This document shows positions 1-13,265 of a stretch of DNA of 47,500 bases, in pieces. Every line of letters begins with the position of its first letter. The first letter of the stretch is position 1. The notes under the pieces are model-generated. The model ran no database searches and was not told the DNA's origin. It saw only the letters and a list, made by a program, of their open reading frames with translations. The position numbers and the translations under genes were made by a program. This stretch comes from Chrysomallon squamiferum (Eukaryota > Mollusca > Gastropoda > Neomphalida > Peltospiridae), in NCBI GenBank assembly GCA_012295275.1, contig CM022677.1:25388121-25435620 (forward strand), written 5' to 3'.

Positions 1-87
1 CTTTGAAATGTTTATTTTAATATGATCAAACGAAGAAGAACTAACTTTCATTCCTTTCTTCTTTTTCTTTCGTTCGATCTCAGTTTT

Positions 88-150
88 GTAACTTTTATTT
101 TTTTTTTTTTTTTTTCTTTCCGTTTTTTTTTTTCTTTTTTTCATTTCTTC
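88..150. repeat. T-rich low-complexity tract
   Basis: T-rich sequence with an uninterrupted T run at about 98-115 and further T runs to 148. No gene signal. Confidence 0.8.
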
Positions 151-225
151 ATCTTGTATATATTTACCTTTGTATTTCATTAATTTCTGACTAGTTCAAT
201 ATATTCTGTAGTGATTTTTAAAATT

Positions 226-551
226 ATTATTACTACTATACTACGACTACTACTACTACTACTGGTACGATTTCTATTGCTATTACTACTGCTACTACTA
301 CTACTTGCACTTTTAATTCTAGTAATAATGTTACTCATACATCTACGTCTATGTTACTACTACTACTACCACTACAACTGTCATTACAGTAAAGTTGTAT
401 TACAACTATTAGTACTACTACTACTACTACATCTATTTCTGTTATTATGACAATTACTACATTAACACCACCATTACTGTTACAAGCAACACTTCCACTA
501 ATACAAATACAAATACTACTACTATTACAACAACGACTGCTGTTACTACTG
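226..551. repeat. Degenerate (TAC)n trinucleotide tract
   Basis: About 325 bp made mostly of TAC/ACT triplets with single-base variants (TAT, TGC, CAC) and loss of phase in places. The open frame across it translates to Leu/Tyr/Ile runs and is an artefact of the repeat. Confidence 0.85.
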
Positions 552-600
552 AGAATAACTATCTGTCACGAACAACTTTTGTAATATAACCGACAGAGAT

Positions 601-682
601 AAAAACAGAAAAAATAAACGAAAAAAAAAAAAAAAACAAAACAAAAAAAACACAAAAAAAAAAAATAATAATAATAATAAAA
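601..682. repeat. A-rich tract ending in (AAT)n
   Basis: Adenine-rich sequence with short AAAC and AAAG interruptions, followed by about five AAT units. Confidence 0.75.
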
Positions 683-3327
<2,645 letters not shown>

Positions 3328-3925
3328 AATTTATTTATTTACTTTTATTAACTTTTTTATCAATTTTCCTTCTCTCTGAAATTCAGCACGTCAAGTTTGA
3401 AATCATGTATGTTAATGTATCTGTCTGCTTTATTAGTTTAAGAAAATAAATATATTATTGGCACATATATATTTATTAATTTATTAATATGAATACATAT
3501 AAACACGACAGTAAATTTATATACATATATATATACATACATATATAACTCCTGCTGTTCTGAATGGCTTTGATTTGTATTAACAAACTGTTGTATTGTT
3601 TAACAATCATTATAAAAAGCTATATATTTTATCTCGGCTCACATTTTTATACCACTAATTGGATTTTAGGTGACAATAGATCTTTATTAGTCAAAAAAAA
3701 TAAAAATAAAAGAATTACGTATGTATTGCATCAATGATACGTTTGTCAAAGCTTCATGATATTGATCTGAACAGAATACAAATAATAATAAAAATAATTG
3801 TAAAATTATACAGATATGTATGAGGTTTGATGCGAAAATGTGTATGTGGTCAAAAAATTTTTTTTATATATATACTGATGTTTTAGTTTGAGTTATTATT
3901 ATTGAATCAAAGTTGTTTCGTCAGC
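3328..3925. other. AT-rich unique DNA
   Basis: Includes scattered ATAT/ACAT stretches around 3465-3545 and an AT-rich region to 3880. No gene or RNA signal was seen. Confidence 0.5.
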
Positions 3926-3930
3926 AATTG

Positions 3931-4115
3931 TTTGTTTGTTTATTTATCTTTGTTGTTTGTCCAGTACTTTATTTATTTATTTATTTATTTGTCTGTTTGT
4001 TTATTTATTTATTATCGTGTTTGTTTATTTATTTATTTGTTTGCTTATTTGTCCTTATTTGTTTTGATTTGTTTGGAATGTATTTTTTTCTTATCTTATT
4101 ATTATTATTATTTAA
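3931..4115. repeat. (TTTR)n degenerate tetranucleotide tract
   Basis: TTTA and TTTG units alternate through this stretch, ending in a short (ATT)n. The overlapping open frames are Leu/Phe/Tyr runs from the repeat. Confidence 0.8.
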
Positions 4116-4510
4116 ACTATGCCTTATGGTACCTTTTCATGCAACGTGTCACATAACGTAATAAGATGTAGATGAACGTGTTTACATCATGATACAAATA
4201 ATTTTACAACAAACATTATTACACTGTTACCATGACAGCGACATCAACAACTACAACATGTCGATAAAATAAACAATGTAGATCAAAATAGACGTTTAAG
4301 TTACAAAGTTTTACTTTACGTGTAACAATTACAGAAATAATAAAATTATGACGTAGCTGAGAAGTTGAGCGCTTAAATGACGCATATCGGGAAAGGTCAA
4401 TCCACGTAGGTGGGCTTTTTCTCGTTCCAGAAAAGGCTCCTGAAAGTGAAATAATAAAATTAAAAAAAATGATTGACATCGTTCTGTCTGTAAGATAATG
4501 ATAATAATGA
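4116..4510. other. Unique DNA, nothing recognised
   Basis: Moderately AT-rich sequence without a supportable gene. A minus-strand open frame overlaps it but mostly reads the (AC)n tract that follows. Confidence 0.4.
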
Positions 4511-4512
4511 TA

Positions 4513-4543
<31 letters not shown>

Positions 4544-4618
4544 CACAAACAACAAACACACACACACACACAAAATAAAAAAACACACACAACACACACA
4601 CACAAAAATAAAAAAAAA
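4511..4618. repeat. (AC)n/A-rich microsatellite
   Basis: Blocks of CA dinucleotides are separated by A runs of 7-12 bases. Confidence 0.9.
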
Positions 4619-4732
4619 TCGTATTCTTGCTAAATAAAACGTGTAAAACTATGGTGCCGAAGGATTTCGCTTTTCATTCTGACGTTGTTTTTTTTTTTTT
4701 ATCGATATTACAACAATGTGTAATAATAGATA

Positions 4733-5037
4733 CATCACAGATTAGCAAAATATTCCTATTTTTGAAATGACAAGACAATTAAATGTGTTGTATTATTTTT
4801 AACAAAACATGTAAATAAATCAAAATTTTTTTTAAAAAAAATCTGTAAATATAAATAAATAAATAGGAAGGTGTTATTCTCGTTCTATGACGTCACAGAT
4901 TAGCAAAATATTCTATTTTTGATATGACAAAACTATTAAACGTGTTGTATTATTTTTAACAAAATCTCTAAATAAATAAAAAATCAGTAAATATAAATAA
5001 ATAAATAGGAAGGTGTGATTCTAGATCTGTGACGTCA
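4733..5037. repeat. 158-bp tandem duplication carrying a CRE
   Basis: Two head-to-tail copies, about 4733-4890 and 4891-5037, start with TCACAGATTAGCAAAATATT (copy 2 slightly shorter). Both share GTGTTGTATTATTTTTAACA, a (TAAA)n stretch and AATAGGAAGGTGT. Both copies end in TGACGTCA (4888-4895 and 5030-5037), a full cAMP-response-element palindrome. Copy 2 is internally shortened by about 14 bp. Confidence 0.85.
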
Positions 5038-5189
5038 TTGATCATTGTTCTGTAACTGAAATATGTTGACATGGATACATAAAATGTGAGATGGTATAAA
5101 ATAGTTTAGTTGTACTGTACATAATTTATTGTTTAAAAATGTAACACACGGAGAATGATAAATAGTTAGTTTGTTAATAGAGATCATTA

Positions 5190-5192
<3 letters not shown>

Positions 5193-5254
<62 letters not shown>

Positions 5255-5279
5255 AGAGAGAGAGAAAGAGAGAGAGAGA
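5193..5279. repeat. (GA)n microsatellite
   Basis: GA repeats, pure to about 5251 and then interrupted by CA and AA steps. The following bases to about 5320 remain purine-rich. Confidence 0.95.
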
Positions 5280-5365
5280 TAAGAGACGAAGAAAAAAGGA
5301 GAATAAAGAATGAGAGAAACCTAACGTGTGTGCGTATGTGCGTGTATGTTTGTACTGTACTATAT

Positions 5366-5495
5366 CTACTACTACTACCAATATTACTATTCTACCAATA
5401 ATAATACCACTACCAATACTATACTATATCTACTACCAATGCTACTGCTACTACTACTACTACTGCTACTGCTACTACTACCAACAATATCACTA
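5366..5495. repeat. Degenerate (TAC)n tract
   Basis: TAC/TGC/TAT triplets with interruptions. The Tyr/Leu/Thr-rich open frames over it are repeat artefacts. Confidence 0.85.
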
Positions 5496-5872
5496 CGTTT
5501 ATATGTGAACATGTGTGCGTGTCTATGTTAGTGTATCTACTGGGGACATTCAGTACAGAAGTCTCAATGAACGATTCATTGCTAACTGGTGATAATGAGA
5601 CATTAATTCTGTTTACTGTTTCTAAGACACCTCTTTCAGTAAAACATCAGTATCGATCAGCATTATTCTCGGTTATCTATGTAGATACATTTTTATGTAC
5701 TCTATATTGATGTATAGGTAAGTGATCCCAACATAATTGCATTTAACGTGATTAGAATCATGTGCACACTGACATACATAGGCCAGTATTGTTTCCTTTT
5801 TCTTCATCCTTTTGTTTCTATGTCATAATTTTTTATTAGACCTCTTTTTTTCGATCTCTCTCTCTCTCTTTT
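5496..5872. other. Unique DNA, nothing recognised
   Basis: Contains a 65-codon plus-strand frame (5513-5710) with normal composition but no motif, splice signal or domain that I recognise. I do not call it as a gene. Confidence 0.4.
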
Positions 5873-5979
5873 TTTTATTTTATTTTGTTTTGTTTTATTT
5901 TATTTTATTTTATTTTATTTTATTTTATTTTATTTTATTTTTATTTTTATTTCTATTTTTATTTATATTTTTATTTTTA

Positions 5980-6031
<52 letters not shown>

Positions 6032-6033
6032 TT
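5873..6033. repeat. (TTTTA)n followed by (TTA)n
   Basis: A pentanucleotide TTTTA array (about 5880-5945) degrades into TTTTTA/TTTCTA units and then becomes a pure TTA array to about 6031. Confidence 0.95.
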
Positions 6034-6265
6034 AATACCAGATCAATTAGGTACAAATGTATTTTCACACTATAAAGGATAGAAGTTTGATATATTTGTA
6101 CAATTCATTGATCTAATTCATTATATGTGCTGAAAACAACAACAACAACAAAAAACACTGTGTATATGAAGTTAATATTTCCTTGTTTTTGTTTTTCTTT
6201 CTGTTTGCACGATTAACAGCATGTATCAACATATTGAAAACTTGTATTTATATTTGTTTACTCTT

Positions 6266-6366
<101 letters not shown>

Positions 6367-6593
6367 GCATATGATTATCCTGACCCTCTTTGCATTTTAA
6401 AATATTCATCATCAACATACCTTAACCTCCTCCCCGTCATCATCAACATCATCATCATCATCATCATCATTCCAACAATAAAAGAAGATTACGTCACCGA
6501 CTACAGATGTCAATAAACCTTAACTGCAGCCAACCACGTATATAAATCTTACACTGGTGTAGTTAATGAGTCGAATGACAGTAAGAACATTTT

Positions 6594-6697
6594 AATGACG
6601 TCGTGACCCACGTCATTAGCACGTGAAGTATTAGTTCTGACAGCTGACGTCTACAAATGTGAGACGTCATTATAATTACCTCGCATACGACGTGCAC
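6594..6697. promoter_or_regulatory. Cluster of ACGT-core bZIP/bHLH-type sites
   Basis: An inverted repeat AATGACGT/ACGTCATT (6594-6601 and 6610-6617) is followed by CACGTG (6620-6625), CAGCTG (6641-6646) overlapping TGACGTCT, GACGTCAT (6663-6670) and CGACGTGC near 6690. The packing suggests a regulatory element. No adjacent gene is recognised, so function is inference. Confidence 0.35.
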
Positions 6698-6770
6698 TTT
6701 ATCACAGCCGCCGTCGTTGATGCTGCTGATATCTTTAAATTGCTGTCTTTATTTTTATCATAAAACTGGG

Positions 6771-7020
6771 TTTTTTTTTTTTTTTTTTTTTTTTCGTTGT
6801 TTGCTATCATCTTATTTCGTGTCTTGTTTTGTCTTCATCCTAATCTTTTCTCTTATTTCTCTCTGTCTGTCTGTCTGTCTGTCATATACATGTATAAATG
6901 TCTCTATATATTTATATATGTGTAGTGTATGTGTGTGTATGTATGTGTGTGAGTGTGTGTATATGTGTGTATGGGTGTGTGTGTGTGTGTGATGTATCTG
7001 TTTCTCTGTGTGTATGTGTG
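6771..7020. repeat. T24, (CTGT)n and GT-rich tract
   Basis: A T run at 6771-6794, (CTGT)5 near 6862-6882, then TA/TG-rich sequence with GTGTGTGT blocks to about 7020. Confidence 0.8.
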
Positions 7021-7067
7021 TTCTCTAACTTTGTAGCTTTCTATATTTTCTCTAATTTGTTCATTTA

Positions 7068-7267
7068 ATTCGTTCATTTTCTTCCTTCTTATTATCCAGT
7101 CGTTTATTTCATTCTTTCATTTCTTTTCTCTGAGTTCTTTTGTCTTCATATTTTTTTCTTTCTTACCCTTTAATCTTCTTTCTTTCATTATTTCCTTCCT
7201 TCTTTCTCTCTTTTCTATTTCATCCTTTTTTTTTCTTTCTTTCTTTTTTTTTTTTTTTTTTTTTTTT
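7068..7267. repeat. Polypyrimidine tract ending in poly(T)
   Basis: TTTC/CTTT-rich, almost purine-free sequence about 200 bp long, ending in a T run at about 7246-7267. Confidence 0.8.
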
Positions 7268-7755
7268 CACTTCCAATACTGTGAGATAAAAATCGCATTA
7301 TCAGATGAGACAGACAACGCCCGACAAATGTCCATCATTAATCTACTGTCCGAATATAAATCCGGACATTTCCAGCCGTTCGTTCACGCTCCAGTAAGCC
7401 GCACACTGCCCGAACCAATGAACCGTGAACTTACTGAAGTTAAATGATCTCCTCTCTCGTTTCTAAATGGAACCGCGAGAAAAAAAATTTCGTGTGAAAA
7501 TATCGGATTTCATCGATTCGATTCAATCAACCGTTTAAAACTTTACTCACACCCACACGCACACACGCACGCACGCACGGACGCACGCACACTGGTGTGT
7601 TGGTATGTTAAACTGTTGGAATTTTTTAGATACTGATTAGTTAATGGGATTAGAGTTTGAAGTGATCGCGTATTTCCTGAGGGAATTCTGTGTAGGATTT
7701 GACAAAAGCAAATATTTTAAATAAGTCTTCGTGTATGACGTTGTCCTTTTTTGTT

Positions 7756-7758
<3 letters not shown>
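7268..7758. other. Higher-GC unique DNA with a short (ACGC)n
   Basis: The part from 7300 to 7450 is less AT-rich and lacks simple repeats, so it could be conserved non-coding DNA, but I see no gene. It holds a 6-bp stem TGTCCG/CGGACA around 7348-7369. A CACGCA/(ACGC)n microsatellite lies at about 7547-7591. Confidence 0.4.

Positions 7759-7812
<54 letters not shown>
7759..7812. repeat. (CT)27 microsatellite
   Basis: Pure CT for about 54 bp, followed by looser TCTG/TTTG pyrimidine-rich sequence to about 7930. Confidence 0.95.
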
Positions 7813-7816
<4 letters not shown>

Positions 7817-7930
7817 CTTTGTGCGATTTAATTATCTCTTTTTATCTCTTTATCTCTGTCTGTCGGACTGTAATCAGTCTATACGTCTGTTTGTCTGTTT
7901 AACTGTCTGTCTTTCTATTTGTCTATTTCG

Positions 7931-8431
7931 TTTGTCTGTTTTTGTTCTGTCTCTCTGGTTTTCTTACTACTACTGAGTTGATTAATTTGTTTGTGCTATC
8001 TGTATTTTAGTTGTTTTTTTTTTGTTTTTTTTTTTTTTTTTAATTAATTTATTTATTTAAATATTATCAAGGCAAATGTCGTTTCCAAAAGAGTGCATCT
8101 TTTATCTCTGTCTACTTCTTTTTCTTTCATTTTATTTTTTATTTTTTATAAACTATCGTCCAAAACAAGCTAAACATTTCTTTCTTTCTTTTTTTTTTTT
8201 TAAAATCAGGGGAATGCCTGTAAGATTTAGCATCTCACTCTCTTCTGACACAAGCATCTTTCACTTTGATCGAAAACAATTTGCACTCTTTTATTTCACT
8301 TTATCGACCTGTCTCCCTTCGTAATCTCTCGCTGTCACGCGCAAAATCATTACGTCACGAGGCGACCCTGCGGTTACGTCACTAAATCCTGCCGGCTCGC
8401 TTCAAGAAAGACCGACGAAACGAAATGAAAA
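7931..8431. other. T-rich then higher-GC unique DNA
   Basis: T runs near 8016-8041 and 8183-8200. The stretch 8325-8430 is richer in CpG and holds two TTACGTCA sites near 8350 and 8374. No gene was recognised. Confidence 0.45.
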
Positions 8432-8555
8432 GTAATATTATCGGTTAATTTAGCCTTCGGCATTCTGCTTGCGAACGACGGGCATTTATCGTGGTAATGT
8501 TATCGTTTAATTTGGCCTTTTGCACCGTTTCCGAGGCAGACGACATTTGCCGATG
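8432..8555. repeat. 62-bp tandem duplication
   Basis: Two diverged head-to-tail copies begin at 8432 and 8494. Shared blocks are GTAAT(A/G)TTATCG, TTAATTT(A/G)GCCTT, the GACGAC/CGACGG region and CATTT(A/G)(T/C)CG. They are not low-complexity. Confidence 0.7.
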
Positions 8556-8828
8556 TCAGTTTGACAGACAGTAGTGCGATTAATTTCAAATGAGACGACG
8601 ATTTCAAAAAGCAGCCACTGACAGCGATTTTGTTTGAAATGGAGATTGGGAAATTAAAAATAAATAAAGAAAAGGAGGTTTGAAAAGAAAAAGAAGGAAG
8701 AAAAGAAGAGTTTTTTTTTTTTTTTTTTTTTCTGTTTGTCCCTATATCCAGTGTCGATTAACTAGAACGTTTTATATGCCTGTGTAACAGTGTATGTGGG
8801 TTTTGGGTTACTTTTTGGTTTGTCGTCT

Positions 8829-8862
8829 TCGTTTTTTTCTTCTTCTTCTTTTTCTTCTTTTT

Positions 8863-8893
<31 letters not shown>

Positions 8894-8969
8894 TAATTAT
8901 TATTATTTGCTTATTTATTTATTTATTAATTTATTATTTTATTAATTTATATATATTTATTTATTTATT

Positions 8970-9032
<63 letters not shown>

Positions 9033-9043
9033 TTTTTTATTTT
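8829..9043. repeat. (TTC)n(TTTA)n(TTA)n compound microsatellite
   Basis: TTC units at about 8836-8892, TTTA units to about 8980, then TTA units to about 9031. Confidence 0.95.
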
Positions 9044-9128
9044 ATTTTTTTGTGTCACATGTACCTGTCTGTCGTTCTTTCGCTTTTTATTTATTACATG
9101 ACAAGAATTGTGTGTCTTTGTAAATATT

Positions 9129-9190
9129 ATTTTTATTATTATTTTTACTTTTATTTATTTATTTATTTTATTTTATTTTATTTTATTTAA
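9129..9190. repeat. (TTTA)n/(TTTTA)n tract
   Basis: Short tetra- and pentanucleotide T/A array. Confidence 0.85.
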
Positions 9191-9315
9191 AAGTAGAAAC
9201 ATATAAATATTTGTTTACACTTTCGGTAGCAATTTGTGATTATGTGTTTGTGTCTCTATTTTGTAATCGTTCGTATTTATTTATATTTTAAAAATTCGTT
9301 TATCCTTTAATCCTA

Positions 9316-9334
9316 GTCTCTCTCTCCCTCCCTC

Positions 9335-9380
<46 letters not shown>

Positions 9381-9421
9381 CTCTCCCTCCCTCCCTCCCT
9401 CCATCCCTCCCACCCTCTCTC
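9316..9421. repeat. (CT)n/(CCCT)n microsatellite
   Basis: A CT core flanked on both sides by CCCT/CCTC units. Purely pyrimidine for about 90 bp. Confidence 0.9.
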
Positions 9422-9903
9422 ATCCAAGCTTTCTCTAAACTAATATATAAAAAAGAAAAAGTCTATTACTAGGCACTCTGGTATTCATATTAATTACAAA
9501 AAACAGATCTTGCTGACAGCGGCTATTAATTTTCTGTGAAGGGGCTGAGGAAAGTTGTAATCAGCTATAAATCTGAAATAAACACGTTACCGAAATCAAT
9601 ACCAAATTTGTAAAGTCATCAATCATATCTCCGCTATTGGCCTATCGCCGTAATGAACAAGAAAATATTTATTTGCTTATGTCGATCGTAACATAAAAGC
9701 TCAATTTTATATTGTTCTTTTATTTTGTTTTTCTTTGTGTTGTCGATTATTGAAACTACATAATGATACAGGTGTTTCTCCTTAACTAGAACCGATGTGA
9801 TTTTACTGCTATCACTTTTGTTTTCTCGATATATAATCATTTATGTTTATAATTATAATGATTATTACTGTTATCATTATCATCAAGGTTATTATCTTTG
9901 TTT

Positions 9904-9905
<2 letters not shown>
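9422..9905. other. Unique DNA, nothing recognised
   Basis: Ordinary AT-rich sequence. A 68-codon minus-strand frame (9634-9840) shows no recognisable domain. Confidence 0.45.
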
Positions 9906-9959
<54 letters not shown>

Positions 9960-10262
9960 TTCTTATCTGATTCTTCTTTCATATTTTTCATCTTTTTTCT
10001 TCTTATTCTTTTTATACCTTTGTCTTTTGTTCTGTTTCTTCTCTCCTGTTTTTACTATGCTGCTGCTGCTGCTGCTACTACTACTACTACTACTACTGCT
10101 ATTAGTACTACTACTACTGCTACTACTACTACTACTACAAGTACTACAACTCGCATGGTAACTCTGCTTATTATAACAACTACAACACTGCTACTAAAAC
10201 TACAACCACTATGTTACAACTACTACATAACATAAAATGATGTCATTACTACAACTACGACT
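9906..10262. repeat. (TTA)n, pyrimidine-rich spacer, then (TGC)n(TAC)n
   Basis: Pure TTA to 9959, a T/C-rich spacer to about 10055, then TGC and TAC triplets to about 10145 that fade into degenerate TAC sequence. The apparent poly-Ile/Ala/Thr frame is a translation of these blocks. Confidence 0.85.
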
Positions 10263-10940
10263 AAGACAACAGCTTCATATTCACCCCCGCCCACCCAATC
10301 TTACTATTCACTTTCTTTTTCAACGTCACCATCTTTGCAAATAAATACACGAACCGAAACTTCCCAATTATTTCTAACAGACAAACAAACGACGCGGGCA
10401 TCAACGTCTTCACCATAACCTCCACCTTCAGCGCTGGCATCCTCAGATTAACAACGTCAACGCTGGGGGCACTGGTAATGTAAAACAAAGCCGACAACCT
10501 AATTAGGTCCATTTTGGCCGCTGATTCAAACATGGCGGACTGTTAGAGTCGCGAAGAAGGGTGAAAAAAAAAAAAAAAAAAAAATGAAAAAAAAAACAGT
10601 TTCTCGTTGTTTTCCCCGAAACGAAACAAGTCAATTACTTAAAGTAATGCACAAACAGCGCCATAACACATCGCGAAGCTGGCGATTTTTAGGAAAAACT
10701 CATCTCCTTCCAGGCCATCTCCATTAACCTCTCTTCATCCACCAGCTAATCTCTATTCATGTGTGAGGTATTACCGGCCTTCTCCTATCGTCGTGTTTTT
10801 CGTTTTTCGTTGTTTTTTTTTTTTTTTTTTGACTGTTCAGCAACAATCGGCTGAAGAAAGAACAAAGTAGAAAGAGAGAAAGAAAGGAATAAATGCAGGA
10901 ATAATTATCAAAACAGGTTAAGAATAATGGCTTGCAATGC
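10263..10940. other. Unique DNA with A21 and T18 runs
   Basis: A 90-codon minus-strand frame (10261-10533) has non-repetitive composition but no domain I recognise and no clear splice context, so it is not called. An A run lies at 10564-10584 and a T run at 10813-10830. Confidence 0.4.
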
Positions 10941-11303
10941 TGTTGCTGCTATAACAACATCTACTACTGCTTATATTACTGCTACCACTGCTCCTATCGA
11001 TATTGCTATGTTACGATTACTATACTGTTACTACTACTACTTCTGCTTATAGAACTGCTCTTGTGGTACTACTACTATTATTACCACTAATACCACTGCT
11101 AGTACTACTACTACTACTGCTACTACTACTACTACTGCTGCTGCTGCTTATGCAGATACTACGCTTGTATTACTACAACCAGTACTACTACTACTGCTCC
11201 TATCAATATTGCTACGATTACAGTACTGTTACTACTACCACTTTTGCTTCTAGAACTGCTGCTGGTTTTACCACTATTACTACCACTAATACCACTAATA
11301 CCC

Positions 11304-11358
<55 letters not shown>

Positions 11359-11665
11359 CACTGCTATACTGCTGTTGCTGCTGCTGCTGCTGCTACTATT
11401 ATTTCTACTATTAACATCACAAATACTCCTACTATTACTAGAATTGTTGCCAGTTTTACTACTGCTTCTATTACTGATGCTGCAACTACTACTGTCATTA
11501 CCACTGCTTCCACTAGTACTGCAGCTACTACTGCTATTAATAATAATAATAATAATAAAAAAAATAATCATAATAATAATCATCATCAGCAGCCTCATAA
11601 TCATAATCATCATAATATTACGTTGATGATAATAATGATGATGATGGTGATGACGATGATGTCGT
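10941..11665. repeat. Long degenerate trinucleotide tract with 206-bp duplication
   Basis: TAC/TGC/ACT triplets extend to about 11540, then AAT/CAT/GAT units to 11665. Within it a unit of about 206 bp is duplicated, with starts at 10989 and 11195. Both copies begin TGCTCCTATC(G/A)ATATTGCTA and share a GAACTGCT stretch and ACCACTAATACCACT. Long frames on both strands are repeat artefacts. Confidence 0.85.
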
Positions 11666-12132
11666 GTATTTCTGAACATAGAATTTACACTACGAATATA
11701 AAATAAAAAGCAACGCAAGCTAACGATGTTTTTTTTAATATTTTATATTCGTTAAATTTCGAGAAACTGTAAAACCCGGTGGCTATTTGTAATCACAAAA
11801 AACCTACTACTACAACAATGGATGTGTTTTTTCTTCAGAAAACCTTTAACTTCCTCGTAACGTCTGCCGTTTAGGACCAACACAAACAAACACAGACTGA
11901 ACGAACCGGACTACAATTAACCCTTTGCACGTCAAATCTCCAATGTAAACAGATAAAATTGGATAAAACGTCATTTGCTCCCCCCCGCCCCCCGCATGTA
12001 CCGCTGCCGTCTTTGTTAATACGTATTTGCTTGAGTAATCCTAGTGTAAATATTGACCGCGGTAAGCTTAGAAAATATTTTTGAAGTGTATTAAGCTTAC
12101 TTGTCAAAAATATGATCAAGAAGATGAAAAGG
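11666..12132. other. Unique DNA, nothing recognised
   Basis: Includes a C-rich patch (CCCCCCCGCCCCCCGC-like) near 11980-11995. No supportable gene. Confidence 0.45.
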
Positions 12133-12133
12133 A

Positions 12134-12253
<120 letters not shown>

Positions 12254-12349
12254 AAGAAGGGTGAGCCAGTTGGGAAAAGAAGTAAAATGGAGAGAGAAAA
12301 AGCTGGCATACCTAGACTGCCAGAAAAGAAGATGTGGAAATAGACAGTT

Positions 12350-12652
12350 AGATAAATAGAGATAAAGAAGATAGATATACATATACGTAGACAGACAGAC
12401 AGACAGATAAATAGAGATAAAGAAGATAGATAGACAGATACTTAGCAGACAGACAGACAGACAGATCGTTGGATGGGTTGATAGATGGATGGATGGATCG
12501 ATGAAAAGATGGATGGTGGATAGAAGGATAGAGAGATGGATGGACAAATACAGAGACGGAAATAGATAGATTGATTTATAGATAGACAGTTAGACAGACA
12601 GATGATAGAAAGACATGCAGAAATATACACAGACAGAAAGACAGACAGAGAA
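12350..12652. repeat. Degenerate (GATA)n/(GACA)n tract
   Basis: GATA, GACA and GATG tetranucleotides alternate over 300 bp. A roughly 50-bp sub-unit with GATAAATAGAGATAAAGAAGA repeats once near 12343 and 12407. Confidence 0.85.
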
Positions 12653-13017
12653 GGTTAGAAAAATAACATATCAAATTGTTCTGTTTTTGCTGATATCAGT
12701 GCGAAACAGAAGAAAAGTAAAAACACATCTTCAGACATCTTAATCGTTTTCTTATTATCGACCGGTTCTTTTCTATTTTCCGCCTCTCGCTGTTAATGTT
12801 AAGTACCTTTCTACGCGTAATAATATTGACAGCAGGCGCAGTCGTCTTTGAAAATAGTTCGTGTGTTTTGTACGAGTGCTGCTGCACGCGATGTTGTAAA
12901 TAACATTTTATTTCAAGTTTTTATTTTCTTAAAAACATCTCTGTACTCTGAAAATGTGAGATATTTAAAACATTACGTTATTAAGTGGTGATGTGATAAA
13001 ATTAGAAAACAATATAT
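12653..13017. other. Unique DNA, nothing recognised
   Basis: AT-rich sequence without coding or repeat signal. A short minus-strand frame at 12696-12887 has no recognisable feature. Confidence 0.45.
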
Positions 13018-13034
13018 TAATAATAATAATGATG

Positions 13035-13090
<56 letters not shown>
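13018..13090. repeat. (AAT)n microsatellite
   Basis: AAT units with one GAT interruption. The array abuts the SINE-like element that follows. Confidence 0.95.
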
Positions 13091-13265
13091 TGTCGTCCGC
13101 TACCGTAGTGCTGGAGTTCGAGTCTCGTCAGCGGCATCTGACGGGTTTGTGAGGTCGTGATTGGACTTTGTCCTTCTGCGCCAGTGCGTTCCCGAATATT
13201 GTCTATGTGCAGAGTCTAACCATACATACATAAGACAGAGAATATTCATTTCTTAATACATACAT
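13091..13265 (+). mobile_element. SINE-like element, copy 1 (tRNA-related)
   Basis: The 5' part carries a pol III B-box-like sequence, GGAGTTCGAGTCTC (13113-13126), as expected for the 3' half of a tRNA-derived head. The 3' part (from 13161) is shared with a second copy at 41082 and begins TTGGACTTTGTCC. After it comes a tail with CATACATACATA. The A-box region is replaced by or merged into the (AAT)n tract, so the head looks truncated. Family name cannot be assigned without a repeat library. Confidence 0.6.

Noticed and set aside
10261-10533. 90-codon minus-strand frame with normal composition
   Set aside because: No recognisable domain, weak coding bias, and ends in a TAC-rich repeat. It may be chance.
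11003-11626. 207-codon plus-strand frame and 166-codon minus-strand frame
   Set aside because: Both translate degenerate TAC/AAT triplets (poly-Leu/Thr/Ile, poly-Val/Ser). Triplet repeats lack stop codons in several frames, so length is not evidence of coding.
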